Shown piece by piece: positions 10,838 through 22,600 of a DNA stretch of 64,000 nucleotides (its first letter is position 1; each line of letters begins with the position of its first letter). The position numbers and the translations under genes are program-made. Below the pieces are notes generated by a model, which saw only the letters and a program-made list of their open reading frames with translations, did not search any database and was not told where the DNA came from. Source of the DNA: Ulota crispa (taxonomy: Eukaryota > Streptophyta > Bryopsida > Orthotrichales > Orthotrichaceae); contig OY987247.1 of the NCBI GenBank assembly GCA_963920765.1, positions 2,108,001-2,172,000 of the forward strand, written 5' to 3'.

Positions 10838-11765
10838 TTAACCCCTAAAGGACCAACTATCTGTTCAACAAACAAGTGGGATTTTGGGCATGTACCTATG
10901 GCCAAACTACTTTGCATGATTTTTTGAATCTTTATTGAATATGGGGTCTTCAAAGATCTGCATGGGCATCTAATTTTTATTCCAAATGATGCCAGGGAGC
11001 AAAAGTTATTCCCAAATAAGCACTAATTTGGGGACTCTGAGCAGTAAAAAAAATTCTTCTAAAAACTTGAAAAAAAAATTAATTTTTTTTTTCATAGATT
11101 ATATCTTTGTCTACATCTGAAGCTTTGATTCATTCCATTTGGACTAGTTATGAGAAAGTTATGGACAATTTTGTTTTTTGGGCAATTCAAGCATCTTCTT
11201 GAAAAAATAAATTATAAACTTCATTTTTGAATGCAATTTTAACATTTTTTCAAAAAAAATTGTTGGAGAGGGTGAAGTTTGCTTTCTAGAATAATCTCAC
11301 CATTGGGATCATTGCATTTCAATTCCATTGCAAGGTTATTAGCAATTTAAGTTTCTATTCAATCTCATACCTACTTCTGCCTAATGTTTTTTTTAAGAAT
11401 GAAAATTAATTATTTTTTGTTTTTGTTTTTTTTCTAAGATTACCAACTCAACTTCCCACCATGCAAAAATAGAACACCAAACTCTATGGTGCAAAAATTT
11501 TAAGTGAAAAAATTTCAAAATTAAATAATCTAGTCATGCAAGGTGCAAAAAAAGCTGTTTTTTACTTTTTAAATGCAAATATCTTCCAACCTATATGGTC
11601 AAAGTTCTTGAGTTTTGTATGACACATTCTTATAGTAGTCTAGTATAAGATCCTATGGTTAGATATGCAAAAAGATTGATTTTCAAACTTTTTTACTCTT
11701 TACCATAGAGGTGGCAATTTTGAGTGTCTTTAGACACATAAAGGCCATGGTCCTTTAGGGGTTAA
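10838..11765. mobile_element. TTAA-flanked piggyBac-like MITE, 928 bp
   Basis: TTAA then CCCCTAAAGGACC at the left; GGTCCTTTAGGGG then TTAA at the right, a perfect 13-bp terminal inverted repeat with a TTAA on each side. The AT-rich interior shares blocks with the copies at 17601, 53040 and 57676, for example CTTCAAAGATCTGCATGGG. No open frame of transposase size. TTAA target sites with CCC...GGG termini are typical of piggyBac elements (family knowledge); assignment is inferred. Confidence 0.75.
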
Positions 11766-11771
11766 AATATT

Positions 11772-12557
11772 GGGGAAATTACAAAATGACTAACAAAAAC
11801 AAAAGAAATTACAATTTGGGTAACGATTTGAAAGTAATTACAATTTGGGTAACAAAATTTGATAACCTCAATGGATTTTGTAATTGTTGAGGGCACAAGT
11901 CTTTGAAGCCAACACTGATGCCATTGCCAACTTGTCATTGGTCATGATTCTTGTTCTCTCAGTGGCATGCGATTAGTTGTGACCCTTGCTTGCACTTAGC
12001 AACCAATTTTTGCCAAATAATTGTAGATCGCACACTATCAAGGAACAATCACTTATCTTTTGCTCACAAGTACCACTTCAAAACTTCAACCTCACACACT
12101 CACTTGTTGCATCTCAATCATGGACGTGCATTGCGCACCGTTTCATTGATATTCCGATCCACTGCTACTTATGAATCAACTAGGCAGACGATGTGCAATG
12201 CACGTCCATGAGTGAGACGCAACAAGTGAGTGTGTGAGGTTGAAGTTTTGAAGTGGTACTTGTGAGCAAAAGATAAGTGATTGTTCCTTGATAGTGTGCG
12301 ATCTACAATTATTTGGCAAAAATTGGTTGCTAAGTGCAAGCAAGGGTCACGACTAATCGCATGCCACTGAGAGAACAAGAATCATGACCAATGACAAGTT
12401 GGCAATGGCATCAGTGCTGGCTTCAAAGACTTGCGCCCTCAACAATTACAAAATCCATTGAGGTTATCAAATTTTGTTACCCAAATTGTAATTACTTTCA
12501 AATTGTTACCCAAATTGTAATTTCTTTTGTTTTTGTTACTCATTTTATAATTTCTCC
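11772..12557. mobile_element. Near-perfect 786-bp palindrome, MITE
   Basis: Ends GGGGAAATTACAAAATGA and TTTTATAATTTCTCC. The arms are about 370 bp (to 12141 and from 12187) with a loop of about 45 bp. They are so alike that both strands carry the same chance open frame starting MFSQWHAIS. High arm identity implies recent formation. Transcription would give a long double-stranded hairpin RNA. Confidence 0.8.
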
Positions 12558-12574
12558 TAAAAAATATGAAAAGT

Positions 12575-14010
12575 AGGCCTCATCAGAGTCTCGAAAATAT
12601 TTGAGTTTTTTTTGGTGATTTCCTTCAATTCCCAAACGGCTTTATCAAGGAAATTTTTTGGTTATAATGTCATATTCATTAATTCAGGAAAATAATGGGT
12701 ACCACTTTGTACCTCACCTTAATCCTTGAACAACCACAAGGACAAAAATTGTCTATTGAAATCTGAGAAAATACACTAGATTGCAACCCAGCCCACGGGG
12801 ACTAGTCCGGTCTTTAAGGGATAATTCAATTAAGGAGGTCACCTTAAACCTAGTTAATGAATTTATGTCCAAAATTTGAGAAGTTACTGAAATTTTGGTC
12901 CAAAAATTAAAAGTTAATGAACTTTCTGTCCAAAAAGAGCATATGTATTTCTAGAAGATATATATCTCATTTCATTGGAGAGCAATCAACGGACTCTCAA
13001 TTCAATGAATATGGTGTTTTTTGGAAAAAAAAAGCAAGAAGTCCCATTGTATGCTTTTTCCCAAATCAACAAATATGACGTTTTATATTCTCTATAACAT
13101 ACTATAAACATTAAAAAATTAGATTTTAATCGGTTTTTTCTGCCAATGTATACACATTGCAATTGGTTTTTTTTCATTTCAATTGGCTAGCTTTGAACTA
13201 GCTGCCGGTTCTTCCCGGACTTTAGGTGTCATTATACATAAAAAAATAGGCCTTGCAACTGAGGTGACCAAAATTGTGTGCATGTTTATTTATGGGAACT
13301 TATATGAGCACACCCGAGTGTTGATATATGTACACCAAGGGAGGGGTAAATTTCAAATATTTATCTTCAAAAAGCTAAATTTGGGAAATTTGAACTTAGA
13401 TTTGGATTTATACGTCTTGAGTTAGTCTAGAGCCATAATGGAGCAGTTACAATTGAACAATGCCCAATGGAAAAGTTTAGCTAGGGGCCAAATTATTACT
13501 TTACCCTTGTTTGTAAAAAAGTTAAGCTCTTCCATTGGGCATTGTTCAATTGTAACTGCTCCATTATGGCTCTAGACTAACTCAAGGTGTCTAAATCCAA
13601 ATCTAAATTCAAATTTTCCAAATTCAGCTTTTTGAAGATAAATATTTGAAATTTACCCCTCCCTTGGTGTACATATATCAACACCCACGTGTGCTCATAT
13701 AAATTCCCATAAATAAACATGCACAAAATTTTGATCACCTTAATTGCAAGGCCTATTTTTTATGTATGATGACGCCCAAGGTCCGGGAAGAACTGGCATC
13801 TAGTTCAAAGCTAACGGTTGAAGTGAGAAAAAACCAGTTGCAATTTGTAAACATTAGCTGAAAATCTGATTGAAAATCTGATTGAAAATCTATTTTTCTA
13901 AATTAGTATGTTATAGAGAATATAACCAAAAAAATTCAAAATCACCCAAAAAACTCAAGTATTTCCGAGACTCTAATGAGGCCTATTTTTTTACATTTTT
14001 AAATTGTCAC
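12575..14010. repeat. Large foldback structure built from CCGGGAA-type MITE sequence
   Basis: Outer arms near 12575-12680 and 13890-14005 share GCCTCAT and CGAGACTC blocks in inverted order. Inner arms near 13160-13486 and 13525-13850 are about 330 bp and closely complementary, with GGTCCGGGAAGAAC-type sequence. The left arm holds an extra segment of about 400 bp (12682-13083) absent from the right, so it probably inserted later. The 62524-62711 MITE has the same end motifs. Confidence 0.7.
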
Positions 14011-14144
14011 TTGTCAGGCATGTTTTAGAAATATGACCAATTGTCAAGTCTATTTTCAATTCTCCAGAATTATCCTTTCATTTGGCATTTTTCCAACCAA
14101 TCTTTCCTTTCACATAGTGATTCAAAATATCATTCAGCTTGGTT

Positions 14145-14433
14145 GGAAATTCCGGCTCGGTTTAGTGCACATACGTTGATGTGGGGCCAGGGTGGAAAAG
14201 CACTAGTTTTTCCACCCACCATAAAATGTGAAAATTTATATATTTACCATTGGGAGATTCAGTTTGGAATTTTGAATTCATATTTGGATTCAAAGACCTT
14301 GCACAAAGAAACAATTGAACAACAAATAAATTGGGGGCAAATTATTACTATTACCCATGTTTGAAAAAACACATGAGTTTTTCTACCTTGGCCTCACATT
14401 GACATATGTGCAGTAAGCTGAGCCGGAAGTTCC
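14145..14433. mobile_element. MITE, termini GGAAATTCCGGCTCGG
   Basis: The left end GGAAATTCCGGCTC and the right end GAGCCGGAAGTTCC are inverted. The arms continue through GTGCACATACGTTGATGTGG and its complement for about 60 bp. The interior resembles the loop region of the foldback structure just to the left. Confidence 0.65.
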
Positions 14434-15740
14434 CTACACTAAAGGTCTCTTTACACTAATGAGAGCATTCCCAATCTAGTAGGTATATTGACTTTGTAAA
14501 GACACTCTAGGGGTGGGTCCTAGTTTGAGGACTGCAAACGTGGTCCAATGCATCTTGCATGTCAAACACGTGGGACGTGATCTTGAAGGGGACAACAAAA
14601 CCTAGCCCACACTTGGTAATTTCAACAACCCTCAAGAGTTCTTCAAATTGCTTTTATATTGTTGTCAAAAAATAATGACTATTTTGCAAGTCAAAAATAG
14701 AGATCCTATCAAAAAAGCTTGACAAAAACAAAGTTACATTCCTCTCTACCGATGTGCATTGGGTTGGAGGAGCCTATGTGTTGCCCGCTTTGCTCAAGGC
14801 AACGCAACAAAGCTTTGTGATTGTCTTTGCTGAGCCATGATGCAGGGTCTACATTGAAGATGCCCTGACCAAGTATAGTGACCATGACAATTCAAATGAT
14901 TTGATTGGAGAAGAAAAGCCAGCCAATCCTACTCCCTTTTATATTAGTTAAAAAAAGGGAAATGAACATGGGCAAAATTGAATGAGGAAGTGACATGGAA
15001 TCTTTCATGTCATAAAATGGATAAGATTTCATAGTCACCTAGATTTTGTGTTGATAGACTCTCAAGAGGTTCTTTAGATGGATTTATAAGGTGACCAACA
15101 CATTCCAAACAAAATTATTGGTTTATTGTTGTCAATATTTGCTATCAAATATGTTGATCTACTACTACTATGAACACAATTTTTATTGTTGTGAATACAA
15201 TTTTTAATATTGATAAGTTATTTTACTATAAGCAATGCATTTTGGTTGTAATAATTTTGATTTTATTGCAATAATTAAAACTAAATGAAGTGTTTTGTTG
15301 TAACAAATGTATTTGTTTAATATCATGTTTTCTTATAGTTAATTCCATTGTAAAAACACACCAAAATAATTTTATTGTAAAAACACATTATTTTGAACAA
15401 TGACATAACCATGTATGTTGGATTTTCCACTCTGTACTACTAACTAAAGTTTTGATAGTAAAACTTTGTAGTTTTTTGGTTGCCTCTTACCAAGTCTCTT
15501 CATTTGGTTCTTGGCATCTCAATTTATGAAATTTTATTAAGAGATCTAAAGAAAAGAAAGAGGAGAGTAAAAAATAAGAAAGGAAAAAGTAGAATGGCCA
15601 AATCTCCAAAGGGACCAATTTAAGTTCACTTTACATTATTGGAAGTGACCAATGAATGAGAAATCTTGGTCAATAATCTTGACCAAGAGCCATGACCAAT
15701 AGATAAACATGGACTGGCTCTTGGTCATTATATTGATTAT
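14434..15740. other. AT-rich intergenic DNA, possibly one old MITE
   Basis: GAGAGCATTCCCAATCTAGT near 14460 is a weak inverted match to ACATTGAAGATGCCCT near 14868, resembling the 3461 and 4535 families. The rest, to 15740, shows no gene or repeat boundary. Confidence 0.35.
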
Positions 15741-16038
15741 TGTGTATAGGTTGCTCCACACTAATTTCTTGACATTTTACACTATATAAATACTTACTGT
15801 AGCAACAATAATTTTCAGCAAAAACTACTGCAATAAACAATATTTGAAGGACAAGGCAACAACAACAAAGCTATAGAAAAGCAAACTATAGGCATCCAAG
15901 TAGTAAACCATGTGAAATCCAAGTGTTTAGAGAGTTGCATGTGCCTCCAAGTGACCAAATGATGAGTCATGAGATACTTTACCACAATAAGGCAACCTAT
16001 TTGTCTAAGGCAACCTAAATGCAATATTCAATGTTGTG
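15741..16038. mobile_element. MITE of the GTGCATTTAGGTTGCC family, degenerate
   Basis: Left end GTGTATAGGTTGCTCCACAC and right end GGCAACCTAAATGCAATATT are inverted relatives of the cleaner copies at 31228-31537 and 51223-51539. Confidence 0.45.
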
Positions 16039-16149
16039 TAAAGAGGCCCTAAAACTAAAATTCTCACACTACAATTTTACAATGCCAAGTATTTTGCTAA
16101 TATCAAATGAACCAATTTCTCACACTAAATATATACTTGTAAAAAAATT

Positions 16150-16285
16150 ACATTCCTAAAAATTACAATAGTTGACAAATAGTGTACATGTTGATATTTA
16201 GTGTTGACAACATTAAGAGGACCATTGACATTTAGTGTTGGGGTTTGTAATTAGTATTGCCAACACTAAATACCATTATTAGTGT
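16150..16285. mobile_element. Fragment of the ACACTAAATACCATTATT family
   Basis: The right end AACACTAAATACCATTATTA followed by GTGT matches the terminus of the 51813-52335 element. The left end could not be found, so this is a partial copy. Confidence 0.5.
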
Positions 16286-16380
16286 AGCATCAAGGTTTGC
16301 AAAGACCAACAAGTGATGATTTACATTGAAAAGAAGAGTGGGCCCTATTTATTTGTTCACCAATGATTTGATGTAAAATA

Positions 16381-17246
16381 CTAACCCCTAAGCACCTAGG
16401 CTGTTTTCACCAAATTTAAGGTTTTGGAAGGCCAACAACTTTGATGCATTGTATCTCAGTCAATCAGATGATCCACAAAATGTGACCATTGAAAATAGCA
16501 AAAAACCTACTTAGAAAATGAGTTGCAAATTTTGGGAACAATTGATCGTGGGAGATGGGAGGTTATAACATTTGATCAAACAAAATGTGATGACAAAATC
16601 TCATTTTTTGGTAGGTAGTTTCTATTTCATGATTTTTACAAAATTCTATAAGTCCTTGTTTCATCTCATATTTTGTGAGCAGCAAGATTGGATGTGAATG
16701 CGCACATTTATAATTATTGAAGATTACAAATCTTTTATGTCAGGTTTAGAGCTTCAAATTGCTAGTCCACAGACAACAATGACTGGCATAGTTGGTGAGG
16801 GTTGCCATAGTAAGGATCTAGAACAAGCTTGAACCCTTGCTAACAAATTTCCCACTACAGTAGAACTCCTCTAAACTAATATACTTGGGAACACAGGTTT
16901 GTAGAGGTTTCGGGTGGGTAGTATTGGAACATGTGAGATATTAGTTTAGAGGAGTTCTACTATACCACAAAGGACACACAATGAAGCTTGCAAGGGATAT
17001 TAACCAATTGCAACTTGTAAAATGCTGCATGCCACCATGCCTTGTATGGCATTTCACCCAATCAAATCTCTTGCATCAGTTATACAATATTTAGCTTTCC
17101 TTGCCATTACTCCTTTGGCATGGAAAACTTGAATGCCTTCAAAATTGCAGTTTATAACAAGATCAAAAAGTTAGATCCACTACCTCAAACAAGCCTTTGA
17201 AATCTGTAGCGACCAAAATCTGGTGGTTGGGACGCTCAGGCTTTAA
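16381..17246. mobile_element. Old TTAA-type element, copy A
   Basis: Begins (C)TAACCCCTAAGCACC and ends GACGCTCAGGCTTTAA, decayed forms of the TTAA-CCCCT...AGGGG-TTAA ends. The interior matches 43058-43735 in inverted orientation over several blocks, including the segment around TTGGGAACAATTGATCG. A Lemi1/Emigrant-like MITE at 16858-16962 is inserted in it and absent from the other copy. Confidence 0.55.
16858..16962. mobile_element. Emigrant/Lemi1-like (pogo-type) MITE, 105 bp
   Basis: Terminal repeats AGTAGAACTCCTCTAAACTA and TAGTTTAGAGGAGTTCTACT, flanked by TA on both sides (16856-16857 and 16963-16964). The ends resemble the CAGTAAAACCTCTATAAATT terminus of the Emigrant/Lemi1 pogo-like MITEs of flowering plants, as I recall it. 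The clear TA duplication supports a Tc1/mariner-type element. Confidence 0.75.
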
Positions 17247-17366
17247 GAACTTGTAAAATATGAAGAACTCCAAATTTTCATTACAATGATGCTTAGAGAG
17301 CTTAGAGAAATTCAACCTTTGTAAGAAAAACATTTGGATATTGTCAAGGTTTTTGTGTTTCAACCC

Positions 17367-17604
17367 TTAACCCCTGAGAGCCATATTGGTCGCTCAATTT
17401 TGAAAAATGTCCATGTTTGACTCTTATCCTCTTCTTAATGGTAAAGTTAAAGGACTTGTACTTTTTCATGTACCTTCAGGCATGTGTCTACTACCACTCA
17501 AAAAAAATTCAAGCTATTTGACTCTACTTAGGCAATACTTTTATTGGACTAAGTACACAAGAGTATGGATTTGAGTGAATATGGCCTGGGCGCTCAGGGG
17601 TTAA
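17367..17604. mobile_element. TTAA-flanked piggyBac-like MITE, 238 bp
   Basis: TTAA-CCCCTGAGAGCC at the left and GGCGCTCAGGGG-TTAA at the right. The right TTAA (17601-17604) is also the left TTAA of the next element, so one has inserted at the other's target site. Confidence 0.7.
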
Positions 17605-18519
17605 CCCTAAAGGACCAAGCCCTTTTTTTGTGAAAGTTACTGAAAACTGCCACTTTTTGGGGAATGAGTACAAAGGTAGGAAAAAAGTTTTTTTTGGAAA
17701 TCCAATTGTAAGATCTTGCCCTAGAATATGGGAGGTACTTGTGGGAAAAAAATCAGCTCATTCTAGAATGTAGAGGAGTGACATACTAACATCTGAAGTG
17801 CAAAAAAAAGTTTTTTTTCCTACTGCCCAAACATTTGAAGAGCCTTTGATTGCTTCTAAATCAAAAGAATTGCTTTATGCAAAGTTGAGGTTTATCTTTT
17901 CCATGTAGAAGACCAAGTTAGGTAAGCTATAGAGAATTTTCAAATGAATTGGAGGTGTCAACCATACTTTGTAAAATCTTGCAATGCCGTTAGGCCATGA
18001 AATTTGCACGTAAAATTGGAGGATTTATGTAAAATCCAAAAATATGAATTGCTTTGATCCAAATGGTGAAAACCAAGGAATCTTAGTCCACTACAACTTG
18101 GAAAAAAATGAAGTCAAAAAACAAATTCACAAAGAGCTCAAAAAAGTAAAGCACCAAAGGCAAAAGGAATGGAGGTATGGGACTCCCATACTTGCCCGCA
18201 AACTAAAACTTTTCACTCTTAAATTGAAATTGAATGATTCTAAGTTCTTACATATGTATAGATCTAAAGAACCAATTTCAGATTTTTATTTTTTAAAAAT
18301 GAAATTTTTAAAAAAGTTTTTGGCTACTTGCCCTCCCTTGTTTTTCAAAAATTAATGCATAACTTCTTCAATAAATATTGGAATGAAGGAAAAATTAGAT
18401 GCCCATGTAGATCTTTGAATTCCCCATTTTCCAAAAATCACGCAATTTAGTTTAGCCATAGGTACGAGCTCAAAATCTCATTTGTACCCTTTAGGGATAA
18501 TGGTCCTTTAGGGGGTTAA
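17601..18519. mobile_element. TTAA-flanked piggyBac-like MITE, 919 bp
   Basis: TTAA-CCCTAAAGGACC at the left and GGTCCTTTAGGGGG-TTAA at the right. The interior is similar to the 57676 copy. A chance open frame at 18044-18355 lies within it and has no recognisable domain. Confidence 0.75.
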
Positions 18520-18896
18520 ATGCCAAGGAAGACATTGTCCTCTTGTTCCAAAAAAAGATTCTATACTACAAAAAAATTGTTTTTCATTTGCTCTATTTTT
18601 TAGAAGTGATCATAAACACGTGATCCATCATGGAAGGCAAAAAATAGTCTCATTAGATGCACTCATATTTTTAAATAACCCAAATTGTGAGGAGGTTCAA
18701 AGACACAACTTTAGGTCCAAAGCTGCCCTTCTTGCAATTTTCATGAAGGCACCATGTGCTGTTGGAAGGCAAAGCACTATTGACTTTTACAGCATCAGGA
18801 AATAATATTGTAATTGTATAATATTATAATTGTTGGACACTTGCTGCTATTGCTATTGTAGAGAGTACTGTGACCAGCCCGACGTTTGAGGGTTAA
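18516..18896. mobile_element. Partial TTAA-type element (ATGCCAAGG subfamily)
   Basis: Starts TTAAATGCCAAGGAAGACA, which matches the inverted right end of the 29759-30897 element, and ends GTTTGAGGG-TTAA at 18893-18896. The interior block CATCATGGAAGGCAAAAA is shared with that element. Its outermost CCC at the left seems to have been separated by the neighbouring insertion at the TTAA inside its terminus. Confidence 0.55.
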
Positions 18897-19643
18897 GCCC
18901 AATTAAATAGAGTGTTTATGTGATAGACCTTATCCAAAAATCCTTGTACAATAGTTTGTTTCCAATGACGGGTACCATGTCACTTCCAAGAGTGGCAAAA
19001 TGTAGAATGTAAAGTGGAGCATAAGTTCCTACCAAGTTCACTATATCTTGTACAGTACATCTACCAATGAAACAAATTTTTGACTCATGCTTAAACCTTC
19101 AATTATGCACAATTGCCTTTAGCATTGCATGCACAACTGAAAATAAAGATGAAATGTGAAAAAGGCAACATTTGCACCAAATAGGATGCCAAAACCAAAA
19201 CTCATGCAAATAAACCATGCATGACTCAAGATCATTCACTCCCCTTTCCTCCTATATAGTAGCCACTTGCACATCTACACCAACAAGAAAACTTGATCTT
19301 TGCCAATGCAACTTATATGGCAAGGGCATTAGTTGCACGAAGCTTACTGAGAAGAATTCCACTCCAGGTTGGTCATGTCTGCGGGACAAAGGGAAAATTC
19401 AATAGGAACCTCACTACATGGAAGACATACAACCACATTCGAACAAAAAAACAAAGAAGCTGAAGAAAATGACGAGAAGTTTTGTTCACAACATTGAGTG
19501 GCTATAACTAGTCTGAGTGACGCAAAAAAAAGATACGCTCACATGGCAACACTTTGAATTGTTGGTCTTTACTCCAAAAGCATCTGTAGCTATTTACAAA
19601 TCTTCTCGTTGGTCACGGGGGAGAACACTAGCATAACGAAGCT
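18897..19643. other. 3' flank of NOT3
   Basis: Lies downstream of the minus-strand NOT3 stop codon, so it holds that gene's 3' untranslated region and terminator. No other gene or repeat is apparent. Confidence 0.5.
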
Positions 19644-22600
19644 TCAAACTACAAGTTCATCCTCAAGATAACAATACTCAAACGTAAACTCTGTCTTGAT
19701 CCGTTGACACCTGCACAGTATCAATTCCAAGGTTAGGGAATAAAGCCTGGCCTAACAAGAACATGATCTTCAAAATACGTAGAGGCAGGCTAATTTGATT
19801 CTTCGCCATGTAAACTGACATTGTGTTCGTGCAATTTATGCGAGAAGTACTGAAAAATGACAAGTTAGAGGAACAGCAAACACACCAGCCTTGTTGGTAG
19901 TCATTGTGGACAACGTGGAAGTCAAAATACACATAAGTTCCCGTTTCGTACTCATCCGTCGTGATCTTCGGCTCTTCGTGACGTTGGAACCAGGTATTGT
20001 ATTTTTTATGATAACGCCATGACTGTTTCTTCAATTCCCGAGCAGCCAAGTATTGCTGGTATGTTCCCTGAGATCAAATCCACACGATAAATGAAACCTG
20101 CGACGTTGCATGATACGCAACTAATACGGCAGCACCTCCATGAAGGAAAAGAAGAAAGATGAACACTAAATGGTTCCCCAGGATAAGCTGTCATTGAAAG
20201 ATCATTTACCTGCTGATAATAGAAGGCATAGAACAGCACATCCTTGTCCAGTCGTTCCCAAAGAGCTGGATTGTCGATGATCGGGGCTTGCACTTGCGGA
20301 TATGAAGCAGGAGTAATAGTTGGATACCTCTGCAAAACGATACCAGATTGGTATGTGAAAACGTGCATAGCATCCCACATCCAGAAGAATAGAACACAAA
20401 GAGAGTCTCTACAAAGAATCTGATACTATAGAAGTAAGTATAGAAGACATCATGCCCTGCATTATTGAAAAACAGAAATCATATTTGAAAGTTGCAAGTG
20501 TTGCATACTAAAGTTTCGGGAGTTGATTTTCTGCTTCTTAGACTGGCATTTGAGAGCTAAACAATCAAAAGAGTAGACAGATCAAGGGTGACGAGCATAA
20601 GCTAAGCGATAGTCGTTATTACCGGAGTATAACTCTTAGGCCTTTCCGAGTCCTTTGGAAGTGGTAGGTTCCTGTATGCATGTTCCAGAGCCTCGTGTTG
20701 AGCCACAAAATGTTCCCGTCCCAAAGCTGGTGATAAATTATCGCCAATGGCGCCCAAGTCTGTCACACTCCGTCGTCCAATAATACCCGGATTCATGGAA
20801 GACTGTAAATGGAGACTCTGTTGCCCTGGTGCAAGATCAGCCTCTCGAGATTGCTGACTGTAGTCCGCAAGAGTGCCCGGAGTCCCGACCTGCAGGGTAG
20901 ATTTGCCAGACCAACTGTCACCTTCTTTGCGCCCCTGCATCACACAACAGAGGATTTTCGTTTCTTTGTTGGCTCAAATTCATTTATATTCTTGGGAGTC
21001 TCCTCCCCTATCACCATGTAAAGATTTACTTGCATTCATGCTAAACTTGCCAAAGATACAACCTTCCGAATTCCCTGAAAATTCCGATCTTCTCAAGGAT
21101 AGAAGTTCAAGTACCAGCCACGTAATGAGTTCACTTATAGACTTTTGCCCATACTTTTGCTTAATCTTTTCAAGCTCTTTGATCATTGTTCATTAGTCAA
21201 TTAGTTCCTTAAGAAAAGAATATTAACTGATCCCTAGCCTTGGTTTGAATTCTTTGTGGCCTCTCTATAGTAGTACTCCACTATCTAGTCCAGGTCATCT
21301 GCAAAATCAACGAGGATATCACTAGCATTCGCACTAGTTGAGATTAACAAGTGAATCTTAGGATAATTGACTATCATAGCTAGCTGTATTGGGAACTGTT
21401 AAGTTGGAATACTTCAAAGCCAAGCTCATGATGACTGAAATTCAAAACTCATTATATTATGCATTCCTCATTACTCTCATTATTCCTGGATGACTGTGTG
21501 CCCTAACTAATGTTACTCACTAATCCCCATTCCAAATAGGAAACTGCTTCAAAAGAAGCAGCAACAAACAAAATTGACTACATTGCCTGTACGAAAACAT
21601 CACGAAACATCACTAATATTGCCCAGTTAAGAAAAAAACAAACAAACAAACAAACAAACATCACAGCAAGAAAGGAAAGAAGCATTACGGAGACATCAAA
21701 AGTGTCCGAATTTTTCAGATCATCGTCGCTGAATGTCATGCCACGACTGAAGGCGGAACCCAGAGAGGTCACCTCAGCAGGAGGATCGTCTGTCGATTTT
21801 AGCAGTTGCGGAGGTATCTGTTGCTGTGCTGATTCCAATCTTCTATTGCTTGAATCTACTGACCATAAAATCAAACACCCGACGGTCATCAGATGATTTC
21901 ATGCAGCGATTAGATAACAAATTGCACGCTCCTGTTCAAATAGTAAGAATGAAATACAAGCATACATCTGGCAAACATGAACTCGGACACAGACACAACT
22001 CTCAAAAGAAACGTCGCTATACTACTAGTAAACCGAATTCAATGTCGTCGAAAACAAAAACAAAAAACAAAGAACAAACATCCTACTCCGGCGTAAATGC
22101 TAGAAAACTTTCCGAAGTCAAACAGAAAAAGATCGTACTAACCATGCTCAGTTGGAGAAGTAGCAGAGGATAAAGACAACTGCGCTAATTGTTGTGCGGA
22201 AGATACAGACAATCCCTGCGCTTGGTTTGTTGGAACAGGTGTGGATGAAGGAGAAGGCGGCTGGGGGCTTGTAACCAAACCAAGAGACGTTTGTCTCTGC
22301 ATAGATGTATTTTGAGATCCTCCCAGCATCGGATTTTGCAAATTCTGCTGCTGCTGCTGCTGCTGTTGCTGTAGTATATGAAGCTGGGCCTGCAATAAAG
22401 CGAGCAGCAATTTCTATACATTGTAAACAAAGAAAATAAACAAAAACATACAATACGGTAGAACATTGAACAATAGGTGCTCCTTGTGCATCAGTTTCAG
22501 CAAAGGTTGCTACGTCGTACTCCACAAGAATATGAGGACTCCGTGATATACCAAGTAGATTTTCCAAAAATTAGAAAAAAGATAAGATAAACGTGGAAGT

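Noticed and set aside
11951-12378. Two open frames (plus and minus) starting MFSQWHAIS
   Set aside because: They are the same sequence in the two arms of the 11772-12557 palindrome, not independent genes.
18044-18355. 103-residue open frame, Lys-rich
   Set aside because: It lies within a TTAA-type MITE whose other copies do not keep the frame. No transposase motif.
22148-22567. 139-residue frame as an extra NOT3 exon
   Set aside because: Phases of the flanking NOT3 exons join without it, and it reads through an intron and a different frame of exon 14.
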